Source of the DNA: Streptomyces katrae
GTDB taxonomy: Bacteria > Actinomycetota > Actinomycetes > Streptomycetales > Streptomycetaceae
Assembly (NCBI RefSeq): GCF_000966975.1
Contig: NZ_JZWV01000398.1
Location: 1 to 15,633, forward strand
Direction of reading: 5' to 3'
Length of the DNA: 15,633 nucleotides
Part shown: positions 1-7,553 of the stretch, piece after piece
Numbering within the stretch: the stretch's first letter is position 1
How the letters are laid out: every line of letters starts with the position of its first letter
Program-made: the position numbers and the translations under genes
Notes under the pieces: generated by a model
Database searches by the model: none
Seen by the model: only the letters and a program-made list of their open reading frames with translations
What the model was told of the DNA's origin: nothing

Positions 1-1
1 C

Positions 2-1060
<1,059 letters not shown>

Positions 1061-1072
1061 CCGCCGAAACGC

Positions 1073-1118
1073 CCGGAGGGGCGGTACGGACCCGCACGGG
1101 CCCGTACCGCCCCTCCGG
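1073..1118. terminator. Bidirectional hairpin terminator between argH and HAD gene
   Basis: Bases 1073-1089 (CCGGAGGGGCGGTACGG) are perfectly complementary to 1102-1118, giving a 17-bp stem. The 12-base apex can add three more pairs (CCC with GGG). There is no T-tract, which is normal for Streptomyces terminators. It lies between two convergent genes (ends at 1060 and 1131), so it can serve both strands. Confidence 0.8.
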
Positions 1119-1130
1119 CGTGTCCGGATG

Positions 1131-1643
1131 TCAGCAGACGACCCGCGCCGCCCATTGCGCCAGCGCGTCGAAGTCCGGCCGGGTCAGGCCGATGCGTTCG
1201 TCCACGTGCATGAGCAGCGCGTGCGCGGGATGGCGCTGGTCGACGTACTCGCGGTCCAGGGCCGTGATGTCGTCGTCGATCCAGGCGAAGGGCCGCGCGC
1301 CCGCGTACTCCAGGACGTACTGCGTCTTCCAGAACGTGCCGCGCGGCGCCCGGCCGTGCATCACCGGCCAGTCGATGAACGGCAGCCGCGGCAGGCCGAG
1401 CCGCGGGCCTATCCAGTCGTTGGCCTCGTCCTTCCAGGTGGTGGCCCAGACGAGCTCGTACGAGTCCGCCAGTGCGAGCAGCTCGGCCCCGTGGCCGGGG
1501 TGGAGCCAGACCCGCAGCGGCCTGCCCTCCGTGAAGCCCGTGGGCCGCATGCGGTGGGTGGTGTAGCCCTCGGGGCGGCGCTGGGCCTTGGCCGCGTACG
1601 GGTTCAGGGGGCCGTCGACGTCGATCAGCAGCAGTGGCTTCAT
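1131..1643 (-). CDS. HAD-like hydrolase domain protein
   Basis: This 170-aa cytosolic protein probably belongs to the haloacid dehalogenase superfamily. Motif I is [12 protein letters not shown] near residues 4-15, with the DxD nucleophile and acid/base. Motif II is the Thr in [14 protein letters not shown]-terminal acidic pair in [11 protein letters not shown] fits motif IV, which binds Mg2+. Start choice: ATG at 1643 is preceded by a good Shine-Dalgarno (AAGGAAG, about 7 bases upstream). A longer frame reaches 1703, but it would run through the operator region and add Lys-rich non-conserved residues. The substrate cannot be told from the sequence; such small actinobacterial HAD proteins are mostly uncharacterised. 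Its promoter region is shared with the divergent tetR gene, so the TetR protein may also control it. Confidence 0.85.
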   Translation of the reverse strand: MKPLLLIDVDGPLNPYAAKAQRRPEGYTTHRMRPTGFTEGRPLRVWLHPGHGAELLALADSYELVWATTWKDEANDWIGPRLGLPRLPFIDWPVMHGRAPRGTFWKTQYVLEYAGARPFAWIDDDITALDREYVDQRHPAHALLMHVDERIGLTRPDFDALAQWAARVVC

Positions 1644-1694
1644 GCGCACACACTTCCTTTCCGGCCGCCCTCCGGGCAGCTGCTTTTTCTTTGA

Positions 1695-1734
1695 ATGAGA
1701 CATGGCTGTCTCATTTGAGGTATGGTTGTCTCAT
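1695..1734. promoter_or_regulatory. Two abutting 20-bp palindromic operators (probable TetR sites)
   Basis: Site 1 (1695-1714) is ATGAGACATGGCTGTCTCAT: perfect 8-base arms ATGAGACA/TGTCTCAT around TGGC. Site 2 (1715-1734) is TTGAGGTATGGTTGTCTCAT: the same right arm, with a left arm two bases off plus a T for A at its first base. The two copies join without a gap, giving a 20-bp period (about two helical turns). This is the usual form and place for operators of a divergently encoded TetR repressor. That the adjacent TetR protein binds here is inference. Confidence 0.8.
1721..1733 (+). promoter_or_regulatory. Candidate -10 box giving leaderless tetR mRNA
   Basis: TATGGT at 1721-1726 fits the actinobacterial TAnnnT -10 pattern. 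Six bases separate it from the ATG at 1733, so transcription would start at or next to the start codon. No clear -35 box is seen. The -10 lies inside operator site 2, so repressor binding would block it directly. Confidence 0.45.
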
Positions 1735-2281
1735 GGCCATGGATCGTGACCAGGTGCTCCGCGACGCGGCGGCCCTGCTCTCCCGCAAATCGACCGCGAC
1801 GATGGACGAGGTGGCCCGCGCCGCCGGAATCGGCCGGGCGACCCTCCACCGGCACTTCGCCGGGCGCGACGCCCTCGTACGGGCCCTCGAAGACCTCGGC
1901 ATCCGCTGCTTCGAGCTCGCCTTCGACCGGGCCCGCCTGGACGAGGGCACCGCGGTGGAGGCGCTGCGCCGCCTGGTCGCCGAGACCGAGCCCGACGCGC
2001 AGCTGTTGGCCTTCCTCGTCACCGAGAACCAGCTCTTCGAGGGCGACCAGGTCAACGAGGGCTGGGCCCGCCTCGACGCCCGCGTCGGCGAACTCTTCCG
2101 GCGCGGCCAGCGGGAGGGCGACATCCGGATCGACCTGAGCGCCGCCTGGCTCACCGAGGCCCTCTACGGCCTCGTCGCCACCTGCGCCTGGGCCGTCATG
2201 GACGGCCGGGTCGCGGCCAAGGACTTCCAGTACATGATCACCGAGCTGCTGCTCGGTGGCGCTAAACGGAGTGTGGAGTGA
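1733..2281 (+). CDS. TetR/AcrR family transcriptional repressor
   Basis: This 182-aa DNA-binding regulator has its helix-turn-helix in residues about 20-45 (TMDEVARAAGIGRATLHRHFAGRDAL), with the typical 'ATLHRHF' recognition helix. The remaining ~130 residues are the ligand/dimerisation domain. ATG 1733 was chosen because a -10-like box sits exactly six bases upstream (leaderless); ATG 1739 is an alternative. The gene sits downstream of tandem palindromes and is coupled to an MFS exporter by a TGATG overlap (stop at 2279-2281, ATG at 2281). Known TetR-MFS pairs work by release of autorepression when the exported compound or a mimic binds the regulator. That is the expected logic here, but the ligand is unknown. 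Confidence 0.92.
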   Translation: MAMDRDQVLRDAAALLSRKSTATMDEVARAAGIGRATLHRHFAGRDALVRALEDLGIRCFELAFDRARLDEGTAVEALRRLVAETEPDAQLLAFLVTENQLFEGDQVNEGWARLDARVGELFRRGQREGDIRIDLSAAWLTEALYGLVATCAWAVMDGRVAAKDFQYMITELLLGGAKRSVE

Positions 2282-3825
2282 TGACCAGAACCGAACAGCT
2301 GAACCGGCGGACCGGGGCGGAGGGGAGGAGCCGCGGACGCTGGCTGGCCCTCTCCGTGCTCGTCCTGGCCGTACTGCTGGTCGCGGTCGACGCCACCGTC
2401 CTCGGCCTCGCCACCCCCTCCCTCAGCGAGGACCTCAAGCCGTCCGGCACCCAGCTGCTGTGGATCGGCGACATCTACTCCTTCGTCATCGCCGGCCTGC
2501 TCGTCTCCATGGGCTCCCTCGGCGACCGCATCGGCCGGAAGAAGCTCCTGCTCCTCGGCGCCACCGCCTTCGGGGCCGTCTCCGTCCTGAACGCCTACGC
2601 CAACAGCCCCGAGATGATGATCGTGGCCCGCGCGCTGCTCGGCGTCGCCGGCGCCACCCTGATGCCGTCCACCCTCGCGCTGATCCGCAACATCTTCCAC
2701 GACCCCAAGGAACGCAGCCTCGCCATCGGCATCTGGGGCGCCACCGCCTCCGCCGGCGCGGCCGTCGGACCGGTCGTCGGCGGGGCCCTGCTCCAGCACT
2801 TCTGGTGGGGCTCGGTCTTCCTCATCAACCTGCCCGTGATGGCCGTCCTGGTCATCGTCGGCGTCAAGCTGCTCCCCGAGTCCAAGAACCCGGTCTCCGG
2901 CCCCTGGGACCTGCTCAGCGTGGCCCTCTCGCTGGTCGGCGTCATCGGCGTGGTCTACGCCGTCAAGGAAGTCGCCACCCACGGCCTGACCTGGGGCGTC
3001 GCCGCCGCCGCAGGCATCGGCGCGGGCTGCCTGTACGCCTTCGTGCGCCGCCAGTACACCCTGGCCTCGCCGCTGCTCGACATGCGGCTCTTCAGGCACC
3101 GCGGCTTCTCCGGCGCGGTCCTCGCCGACCTGCTGACCGTCTTCGGCCTCTCCGGCCTGGTCTTCTTCCTCTCCCAGTTCCTCCAGCTGGTCCAGGGCCG
3201 CGACCCCCTGGAGGCGGGCCTGGCCGAACTGCCCGCCGCCGTCGGCGCGGTCGTCACCGGCCTGGTCGCCGGCCGGTACGCCCGCCGGTACTCGGTGCGG
3301 GTCATCGTGGCCGGCGGTCTGGCCGCCATCGGCGTGGCCCTGGCCGCCCTCACCCTGATCCACCCCGACAGCGGCTACCCGCTGCTCGGCGCGGCCCTGC
3401 TCGGCGTCGGCCTCGGCGCCGGCTTCTCCTTCACCGTCACCGCCGACGTGATCCTCTCCAGCGTGCCCAAGGAGCAGGCCGGCTCGGCCTCGGCCGTCTC
3501 CGAGACCGCCTACGAGCTGGGCGCCGCCCTCGGCATCGCCCTCCTCGGCTCCATCGTCACCGGCGTCTACCAGGGCTTCACCGCCCCGGCGTCGGTCCCC
3601 GCCCCGGTGGCCGACGCGGCCCACGAGTCGCTCGGCGGAGCCGTCGAAGCCGCCCGGGTCCTGGACCCGCAGACCGCCCAGACCATGGTCGGCGCGGCCC
3701 AGGAGGCCTTCGTGGACGGACTGCGGGTCGCCTCCGGCGTCGGCGCGGCCGTCCTGCTCGCCACCGCGGTGGCTGCCTGGTTCCTGCTGAAGGGGCAGGA
3801 GCTCCAGGACGGCGTCGAGCACTGA
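2281..3825 (+). CDS. DHA2-type (EmrB/QacA) MFS drug exporter, 14 TM
   Basis: This 514-aa inner-membrane proton-driven exporter has the length and hydrophobicity pattern of the 14-helix DHA2 family. Near the start is the family motif in TM1 (VDATVLGLATPSL, with the conserved Asp). Motif A is GSLGDRIGRKKLLL between TM2 and TM3. The motif C-like antiporter stretch (GAAVGPVVGGALLQ) is in TM5. The start is ATG 2281, overlapping the tetR stop by one base; GTG 2278 immediately before is an equally possible start, and the GGAG at 2268-2271 serves either. Substrates of such pumps include antibiotics, dyes and quaternary ammonium compounds; none can be named from sequence. Expression probably follows tetR as a two-gene operon. 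Confidence 0.92.
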   Translation: MTRTEQLNRRTGAEGRSRGRWLALSVLVLAVLLVAVDATVLGLATPSLSEDLKPSGTQLLWIGDIYSFVIAGLLVSMGSLGDRIGRKKLLLLGATAFGAVSVLNAYANSPEMMIVARALLGVAGATLMPSTLALIRNIFHDPKERSLAIGIWGATASAGAAVGPVVGGALLQHFWWGSVFLINLPVMAVLVIVGVKLLPESKNPVSGPWDLLSVALSLVGVIGVVYAVKEVATHGLTWGVAAAAGIGAGCLYAFVRRQYTLASPLLDMRLFRHRGFSGAVLADLLTVFGLSGLVFFLSQFLQLVQGRDPLEAGLAELPAAVGAVVTGLVAGRYARRYSVRVIVAGGLAAIGVALAALTLIHPDSGYPLLGAALLGVGLGAGFSFTVTADVILSSVPKEQAGSASAVSETAYELGAALGIALLGSIVTGVYQGFTAPASVPAPVADAAHESLGGAVEAARVLDPQTAQTMVGAAQEAFVDGLRVASGVGAAVLLATAVAAWFLLKGQELQDGVEH

Positions 3826-3836
3826 CGCGGCGCCAG

Positions 3837-3890
3837 GGGGTGGTGTCCCGTGCGCAGTTGACAGCCCGTCGGGGCGCGGGACACCATCCC
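3837..3890. terminator. 17-bp hairpin downstream of MFS gene
   Basis: Bases 3837-3853 pair with 3874-3890. The core TGGTGTCCCG/CGGGACACCA is 10 perfect pairs, extended on both sides to 17 pairs with two G-U. The loop is about 20 bases. Twelve bases after the MFS stop, it could terminate that operon. It ends four bases before the next ATG and so could also act on initiation of that gene. Confidence 0.55.
3858..3887 (+). promoter_or_regulatory. Candidate promoter for the beta-solenoid protein gene
   Basis: A perfect -35 hexamer TTGACA (3858-3863) is followed after 18 bases by CACCAT (3882-3887), a weak -10 that keeps the conserved A2 and T6. The implied start site is at about 3894-3895, the A of the ATG. 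The gene has no Shine-Dalgarno, which agrees with a leaderless mRNA. The -35 is in the loop and the -10 in the right arm of the surrounding hairpin. Confidence 0.4.
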
Positions 3891-3894
3891 GGCG

Positions 3895-5382
3895 ATGGAG
3901 ATCACCGACCTGACCCCCGCCGAACGCCGCATATGGGAGGCCTTCCCGCGCGGCGAAGGCGTCGACTTCCGCGAGAGCCCCGACGAGGACGCCTCGGGCG
4001 GTCACGACTGGGGGCCGGAGCGGACCGTACGGGCCGACGTGCTCGCCGCCCTCCTGCTGAGCGGCCCTTCCCCCGCGGGACAGGTCGCCGAGCTCAACGT
4101 CAGGGGCGCCCGGATCACCGGCAAGCTGAACCTCAAGTACGCCGTCGTCGACCACCCGATCCGGCTGCGCAGTTGCTGGTTCGAGCGCAAACCCCAGCTC
4201 TACGGGGCCCGGCTGCGCGCCCTGGTCCTGAACGACTCGACGCTGCCCGGACTCACCGCCTCCACCGTCACCGTCGACATCGACCTGAGGCTGTCCTGCT
4301 GCCGCGTCACCGGGCCCGTCCGGCTCGCCGGGGCCCGGATAGCCGGCGGCCTCTTCCTGCGCCGGGCGGTCATCGGCACCCCGGCCACCGGCGAGGAGGC
4401 CCCCCAGGAGACCCCGGAGCCGCCGCTCCAGATCAACCACGCCGACATCGGCACCGACATCATCGCCATGGAACTCACCGTCCACGGCCAGACCCGCATG
4501 AACGGCACCACCGTCGCCGGTCAGATCAACCTCGACCACGCCCGTCTGAACGCCCCGGGCGGGATAGCCCTGCACGCCGAGACCCTGTCCGTCGGAACCG
4601 ACCTGCGGGCCAGCCGTCTCGAAGCCGACGGGATGGTCAACCTCACCGGCGCCCGTATACCGGGCCAGGCCTACTTCTCCCGCGCCCGGCTGAGCGCCCC
4701 CGGCGAGACCGCCCTGCGCGCCTCCAGCTGCACGATCGGCGAGCTGTGGCTGCGCGAGTGCCCGCGCATCGACGGCATCGTCAACCTGCGCCGCAGCCAG
4801 CTGGACATGCTCTACGCAGAACCGGACACCTGGCCGCCCGTGGTCCGCACCGACGGGCTCACCTACCGGGTGCTGCACCCGCACCTGCCCGCGGAGGAAC
4901 GGCTGCCGCTGCTGGAGCGGGAGGAGTCCGGCTACCTCCCGTACGTCTACGAGCAGCTCGCCGCCGCCTACCGCACCGTCGGCGACGAGAGCGCCGCCCG
5001 CGACGTCCAGCTCGCCAAGCTGCGCCGCCACCGCCGCACCCAGCCGCACCACACGCGCCTGTGGGGCCTCCTGCAGGACGTCACCGTCGGCTACGGCTTC
5101 CGGCCGCTGCGCGCGGCGGGCTGGCTCCTGCTGCTGGTCCTGACCGGCTGGATCGCGTACGGGCTGCACCACCCGAGGCCGCTGAAGCCGGGGGAGGCCC
5201 CCGACTTCAATCCGGTCTTCTACACGATCGACCTGCTGCTGCCGATCATCGGATTCGGCCAGGAGGAGGCCTTCGCGCCGAGCGGCTGGTACCAGTGGCT
5301 GTCGTACCTGCTGATCGTGACCGGCTGGATCCTCGCCACCACGACGGCGGCGGGCGTCAGCCGGTCACTGCAGCGCCAGTAG
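3895..5382 (+). CDS. Beta-solenoid (pentapeptide-like) protein with C-terminal membrane anchor
   Basis: A 495-aa protein of unknown function. Relatives in Streptomyces are often labelled 'membrane-associated oxidoreductase', but I see no nucleotide- or cofactor-binding motif here. Residues about 55-305 form irregular repeats of about 20-25 residues with alternating hydrophobic positions (for example LNVRGARITGKLNL, INLDHARLNAPGGIAL, VNLTGARIPGQAYF), as in right-handed beta-helices. Residues about 335-385 are a helical linker (YVYEQLAAAYRTVGDESAARDV). Two membrane helices follow (WLLLLVLTGWIAYGL and WLSYLLIVTGWILATT), with a short hydrophobic segment FYTIDLLLPIIGFG between them. The probable topology is a large cytoplasmic solenoid tied to the membrane by its C-terminus. 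There is no SD before ATG 3895, and transcription may be leaderless. It converges on the plsC-type gene with only 18 bases between. Confidence 0.85.
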   Translation: MEITDLTPAERRIWEAFPRGEGVDFRESPDEDASGGHDWGPERTVRADVLAALLLSGPSPAGQVAELNVRGARITGKLNLKYAVVDHPIRLRSCWFERKPQLYGARLRALVLNDSTLPGLTASTVTVDIDLRLSCCRVTGPVRLAGARIAGGLFLRRAVIGTPATGEEAPQETPEPPLQINHADIGTDIIAMELTVHGQTRMNGTTVAGQINLDHARLNAPGGIALHAETLSVGTDLRASRLEADGMVNLTGARIPGQAYFSRARLSAPGETALRASSCTIGELWLRECPRIDGIVNLRRSQLDMLYAEPDTWPPVVRTDGLTYRVLHPHLPAEERLPLLEREESGYLPYVYEQLAAAYRTVGDESAARDVQLAKLRRHRRTQPHHTRLWGLLQDVTVGYGFRPLRAAGWLLLLVLTGWIAYGLHHPRPLKPGEAPDFNPVFYTIDLLLPIIGFGQEEAFAPSGWYQWLSYLLIVTGWILATTTAAGVSRSLQRQ

Positions 5383-5400
5383 CGCCTGCGGGAAGGGGGC

Positions 5401-6072
5401 TCAGGCCGCCTTCGCCTTGGTCGCGTACATGTCCACGTACTCCTGGCCCGACAGGCGCATGACCTCGGCCATCACCGAGTCGGTGACGGCGCGCAGCACG
5501 TAGCGGTCGCGGTCCATGCCCTCGTAGCGGGAGAACTCCATCGGCTCGCCGAAGCGGATGGTGACCCGGCCCGGGCGGGGCATGCCCTTGCCGCCGGGCT
5601 GGAGCTTGTCCGTGCCGATCACCGCGAACGGGATCACCGGGGCGCCCGTCATCAGGGTGAGGCGGGCGATGCCGGTGCGGCCGCGGTAGAGCCGGCCGTC
5701 GGGGGAGCGGGTGCCCTCGGGGTAGATCCCGAAGATCTTGCCCTCCTCCAGGATCCTGCGGCCCGTCATCAGCGCGGCGACGCCGCCGTTCGCCCCGTCC
5801 CGGTCCACCGGGATCATGCCGGAGCCGGTGAAGAACCAGGCCATCAGCCGGCCCTTGAGGCCCTTGCCCGTCACGTACTCGTCCTTGCCGATGAAGTGGA
5901 CCGTGCGGTCGCACACCATCGGCAGGATCATCGAGTCGATGAAGGTCAGGTGATTGCCCGCCAGGATCACGGGGCCGGTGCCCGGAATGTTCTCCAGCCC
6001 CTCCACCCTGGTGCGGAACATCAGGCGGATGACCGATCCAGCAGTGGCCTTGATGAGCGCGGTACGGAACAA
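5401..6072 (-). CDS. 1-acyl-sn-glycerol-3-phosphate acyltransferase (PlsC family)
   Basis: This 223-aa membrane-associated enzyme should transfer an acyl chain to lysophosphatidate, giving phosphatidate for phospholipid synthesis. The HX4D catalytic motif is NHLTFIDS. The block GSGMIPVDR follows, then the EGTRS glycerol-phosphate-binding motif (YPEGTRSPDGRLY). Start choice: TTG at 6072 is preceded by GGAGGG six bases upstream and gives MFRTALIKATAG, a usual beginning for these proteins. The frame stays open to an ATG at 6210, but that ATG has no SD. The extra 46 codons are full of A/T-ending codons (ACT, TAT, CCA, CCT, CGT, GAT, TCA), unlike real coding sequence here. It is divergent from a glycerophosphodiester phosphodiesterase. 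PlsC paralogues are common in Streptomyces, so the exact acceptor is uncertain. Confidence 0.88.
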   Translation of the reverse strand: MFRTALIKATAGSVIRLMFRTRVEGLENIPGTGPVILAGNHLTFIDSMILPMVCDRTVHFIGKDEYVTGKGLKGRLMAWFFTGSGMIPVDRDGANGGVAALMTGRRILEEGKIFGIYPEGTRSPDGRLYRGRTGIARLTLMTGAPVIPFAVIGTDKLQPGGKGMPRPGRVTIRFGEPMEFSRYEGMDRDRYVLRAVTDSVMAEVMRLSGQEYVDMYATKAKAA

Positions 6073-6248
6073 CGTGAGCCCTCCGGCATCGAAAAGCGGT
6101 TTTCGCACCACACGGCGGTAGTGCAGGTGAGGACGATACTCGCGGGTCACCCCTGATCGCACATCGGGTTCACGAGGTGGATACGCAGTGTTGACGTGTG
6201 TTTCCGCCATGTTCCGCGCGATCCCATCCGTCAGTCATCCCCCTTGCC

Positions 6249-6266
6249 TACCATCGGCTCGCCGAT
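6249..6266 (+). promoter_or_regulatory. Candidate -10 and inverted repeat upstream of the GDPD gene
   Basis: The 247-base divergent region 6073-6319 is less GC-rich than its surroundings and non-coding on codon usage. On the plus strand TACCAT (6249-6254) fits TAnnnT, but no good -35 is seen 17-18 bases before it. It overlaps a perfect inverted repeat ATCGGC-TC-GCCGAT (6253-6266), the size of a repressor site placed at the expected transcription start. For the minus-strand gene, TATCGT (6138-6133) is a possible -10. All are motif-level guesses. Confidence 0.35.
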
Positions 6267-6319
6267 TTCCAAAAGAGGCCGAGCGATTACCGATCATTTC
6301 CGAACAAGGAGTGGCCCTG

Positions 6320-7480
6320 ATGATGCCAGGTGGGACAGCCCGGCGCACCGTCCTGGGAGCCGCGGTCCTCGCGGCCGGAACCGGAATCGGCACGCTCGCC
6401 ACGGGCACCGCCTCCGCGAGCGAGGCCGGGCACGGCGAGGGCGGCTACCGCGACCTCCCCGTCCCCCTGGTCATCGGCCACCGGGGCTCCAGCGGCTACC
6501 GCCCCGAGCACACCCTGGGCTCCTACCAACTCGCCCTCGACCTCGGCGCCGACGTCATCGAACAGGACCTCGTCCCCACCAAGGACGGCCACCTGGTCTG
6601 CCGCCACGAGAACGAGATCGGCGGCACCACCGACGTCGCCGACCACCCCGAGTTCACCGGCCGGCGCACCACCAAGACCGTCGACGGGGTCTCCGTCACC
6701 GGCTGGTTCACCGAGGACTTCACCCTCGCCGAGCTGCGCACCCTGCGTGCCAAGGAGCGCATTCCGGCCATTCGTCAGCGCAACACCCTCTACGACGGCC
6801 GCTGGGCCGTCCCCACCTTCGAAGAGGTGCTGCGCTGGGCCGACCGCGAGGGCAAGCGGCGCGGCAAGCGGGTCTGGCTGCACGTGGAGACCAAGCACCC
6901 CACCTACTTCCGCGGTCTCGGCCTCGGCCTGGAGGAGCCCCTCTCCGCCCTGCTGCGCCGCTACGGCCGCGACGGACGCAATGCCGCCGTCTTCCTCCAG
7001 TCCTTCGAGCCCTCCAGCATCCAGCGGCTCTCCCGCCTGGTGTCCGCCCCGCGCGTGGTGCTGCTCTCCGCCGCGAACACCCGGCCCTGGGACTTCGAGA
7101 CGGCCAAGGACCCCCGTACCGTCGCCGACCTCGTCACGCCCGAGGGCCTGAAGTGGATCGCCGGCTTCGCCCAGGGCATCGGCCCCACCCTGGACCTCAT
7201 CGTCCCGCGCACCGCGGACGGCCGGCTCGGGACCCCCACCACCCTGGTGCGCGACGCCCACGCCCGCGGCCTCGTCCTGCACCCCTACACGGCCCGCAAC
7301 GAGAACACCTTCCTGCCGGCCGAGTACCGCAAGGGCACCGACCCGAACGCCTACGGGGACGCCTTCGGCGCCTTCAAGCGCTACTTCGAGCTGGGCGTCG
7401 ACGCCATCTTCACCGACAACCCCGACACCGGACTCCTCGCCGCCGAGGCCTTCCGCCCCGGACGCGGCGTCAACCGCTAG
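6320..7480 (+). CDS. Secreted glycerophosphodiester phosphodiesterase (GlpQ/GDPD family)
   Basis: This 386-aa exported enzyme should hydrolyse glycerophosphodiesters to sn-glycerol-3-phosphate and an alcohol, recovering phosphate and carbon from phospholipid head groups or teichoic-type polymers. The N-terminus is a Tat-type signal: TARRTVLGAAVLAAG with the twin Arg at about residues 8-9, ending near TASASEA. The GDPD core begins with GHRGSSGYRPEHT (catalytic His, Arg, Glu), then the metal-binding EQDLVPTKDGHLVCRHE with the second catalytic His. The C-terminal GVDAIFTDNPD is the usual end of the TIM barrel. ATG 6320 has AAGGAG seven bases upstream; ATG 6323 follows immediately. It is divergent from a PlsC acyltransferase. 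Phosphate (PhoP) control is typical for the family, but I did not identify a clear PHO box. Confidence 0.94.
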   Translation: MMPGGTARRTVLGAAVLAAGTGIGTLATGTASASEAGHGEGGYRDLPVPLVIGHRGSSGYRPEHTLGSYQLALDLGADVIEQDLVPTKDGHLVCRHENEIGGTTDVADHPEFTGRRTTKTVDGVSVTGWFTEDFTLAELRTLRAKERIPAIRQRNTLYDGRWAVPTFEEVLRWADREGKRRGKRVWLHVETKHPTYFRGLGLGLEEPLSALLRRYGRDGRNAAVFLQSFEPSSIQRLSRLVSAPRVVLLSAANTRPWDFETAKDPRTVADLVTPEGLKWIAGFAQGIGPTLDLIVPRTADGRLGTPTTLVRDAHARGLVLHPYTARNENTFLPAEYRKGTDPNAYGDAFGAFKRYFELGVDAIFTDNPDTGLLAAEAFRPGRGVNR

Positions 7481-7500
7481 GCCCCCGGCCACGTACGGGT

Positions 7501-7537
7501 GGGCCGGGTCCGGCGGGGAAACCGCCCGGCCCGGCCC
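7501..7537. terminator. Strong hairpin terminator after the GDPD gene
   Basis: GGGCCGGG (7501-7508) pairs with CCCGGCCC (7530-7537). Two further pairs, one mismatch and GGCGG/CCGCC (7512-7516 with 7522-7526) give about 15 pairs closed by GGAAA. It sits 20 bases after the stop codon and 17 bases before the next ATG, leaving little room for a conventional promoter for the sigma-factor gene. Confidence 0.75.
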
Positions 7538-7553
7538 CCGCGTCCCGCCCGGC

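Noticed and set aside
1644..1703. Longer start (1703) for the HAD-like gene
   Set aside because: It would translate the operator region; a good SD precedes ATG 1643, which gives the HAD motif I at the N-terminus.
2164..5172. 1002-aa minus-strand open frame
   Set aside because: It is antisense to tetR, the MFS exporter and the solenoid gene; Gly/Asp/Glu/Gln-rich composition is the usual shadow of GC3-biased genes.
6073..6210. Longer start (ATG 6210) for the PlsC-type gene
   Set aside because: No Shine-Dalgarno, A/T-ending codons through the extra 46 codons, and a strong GGAGGG before TTG 6072 at the family's usual N-terminus.
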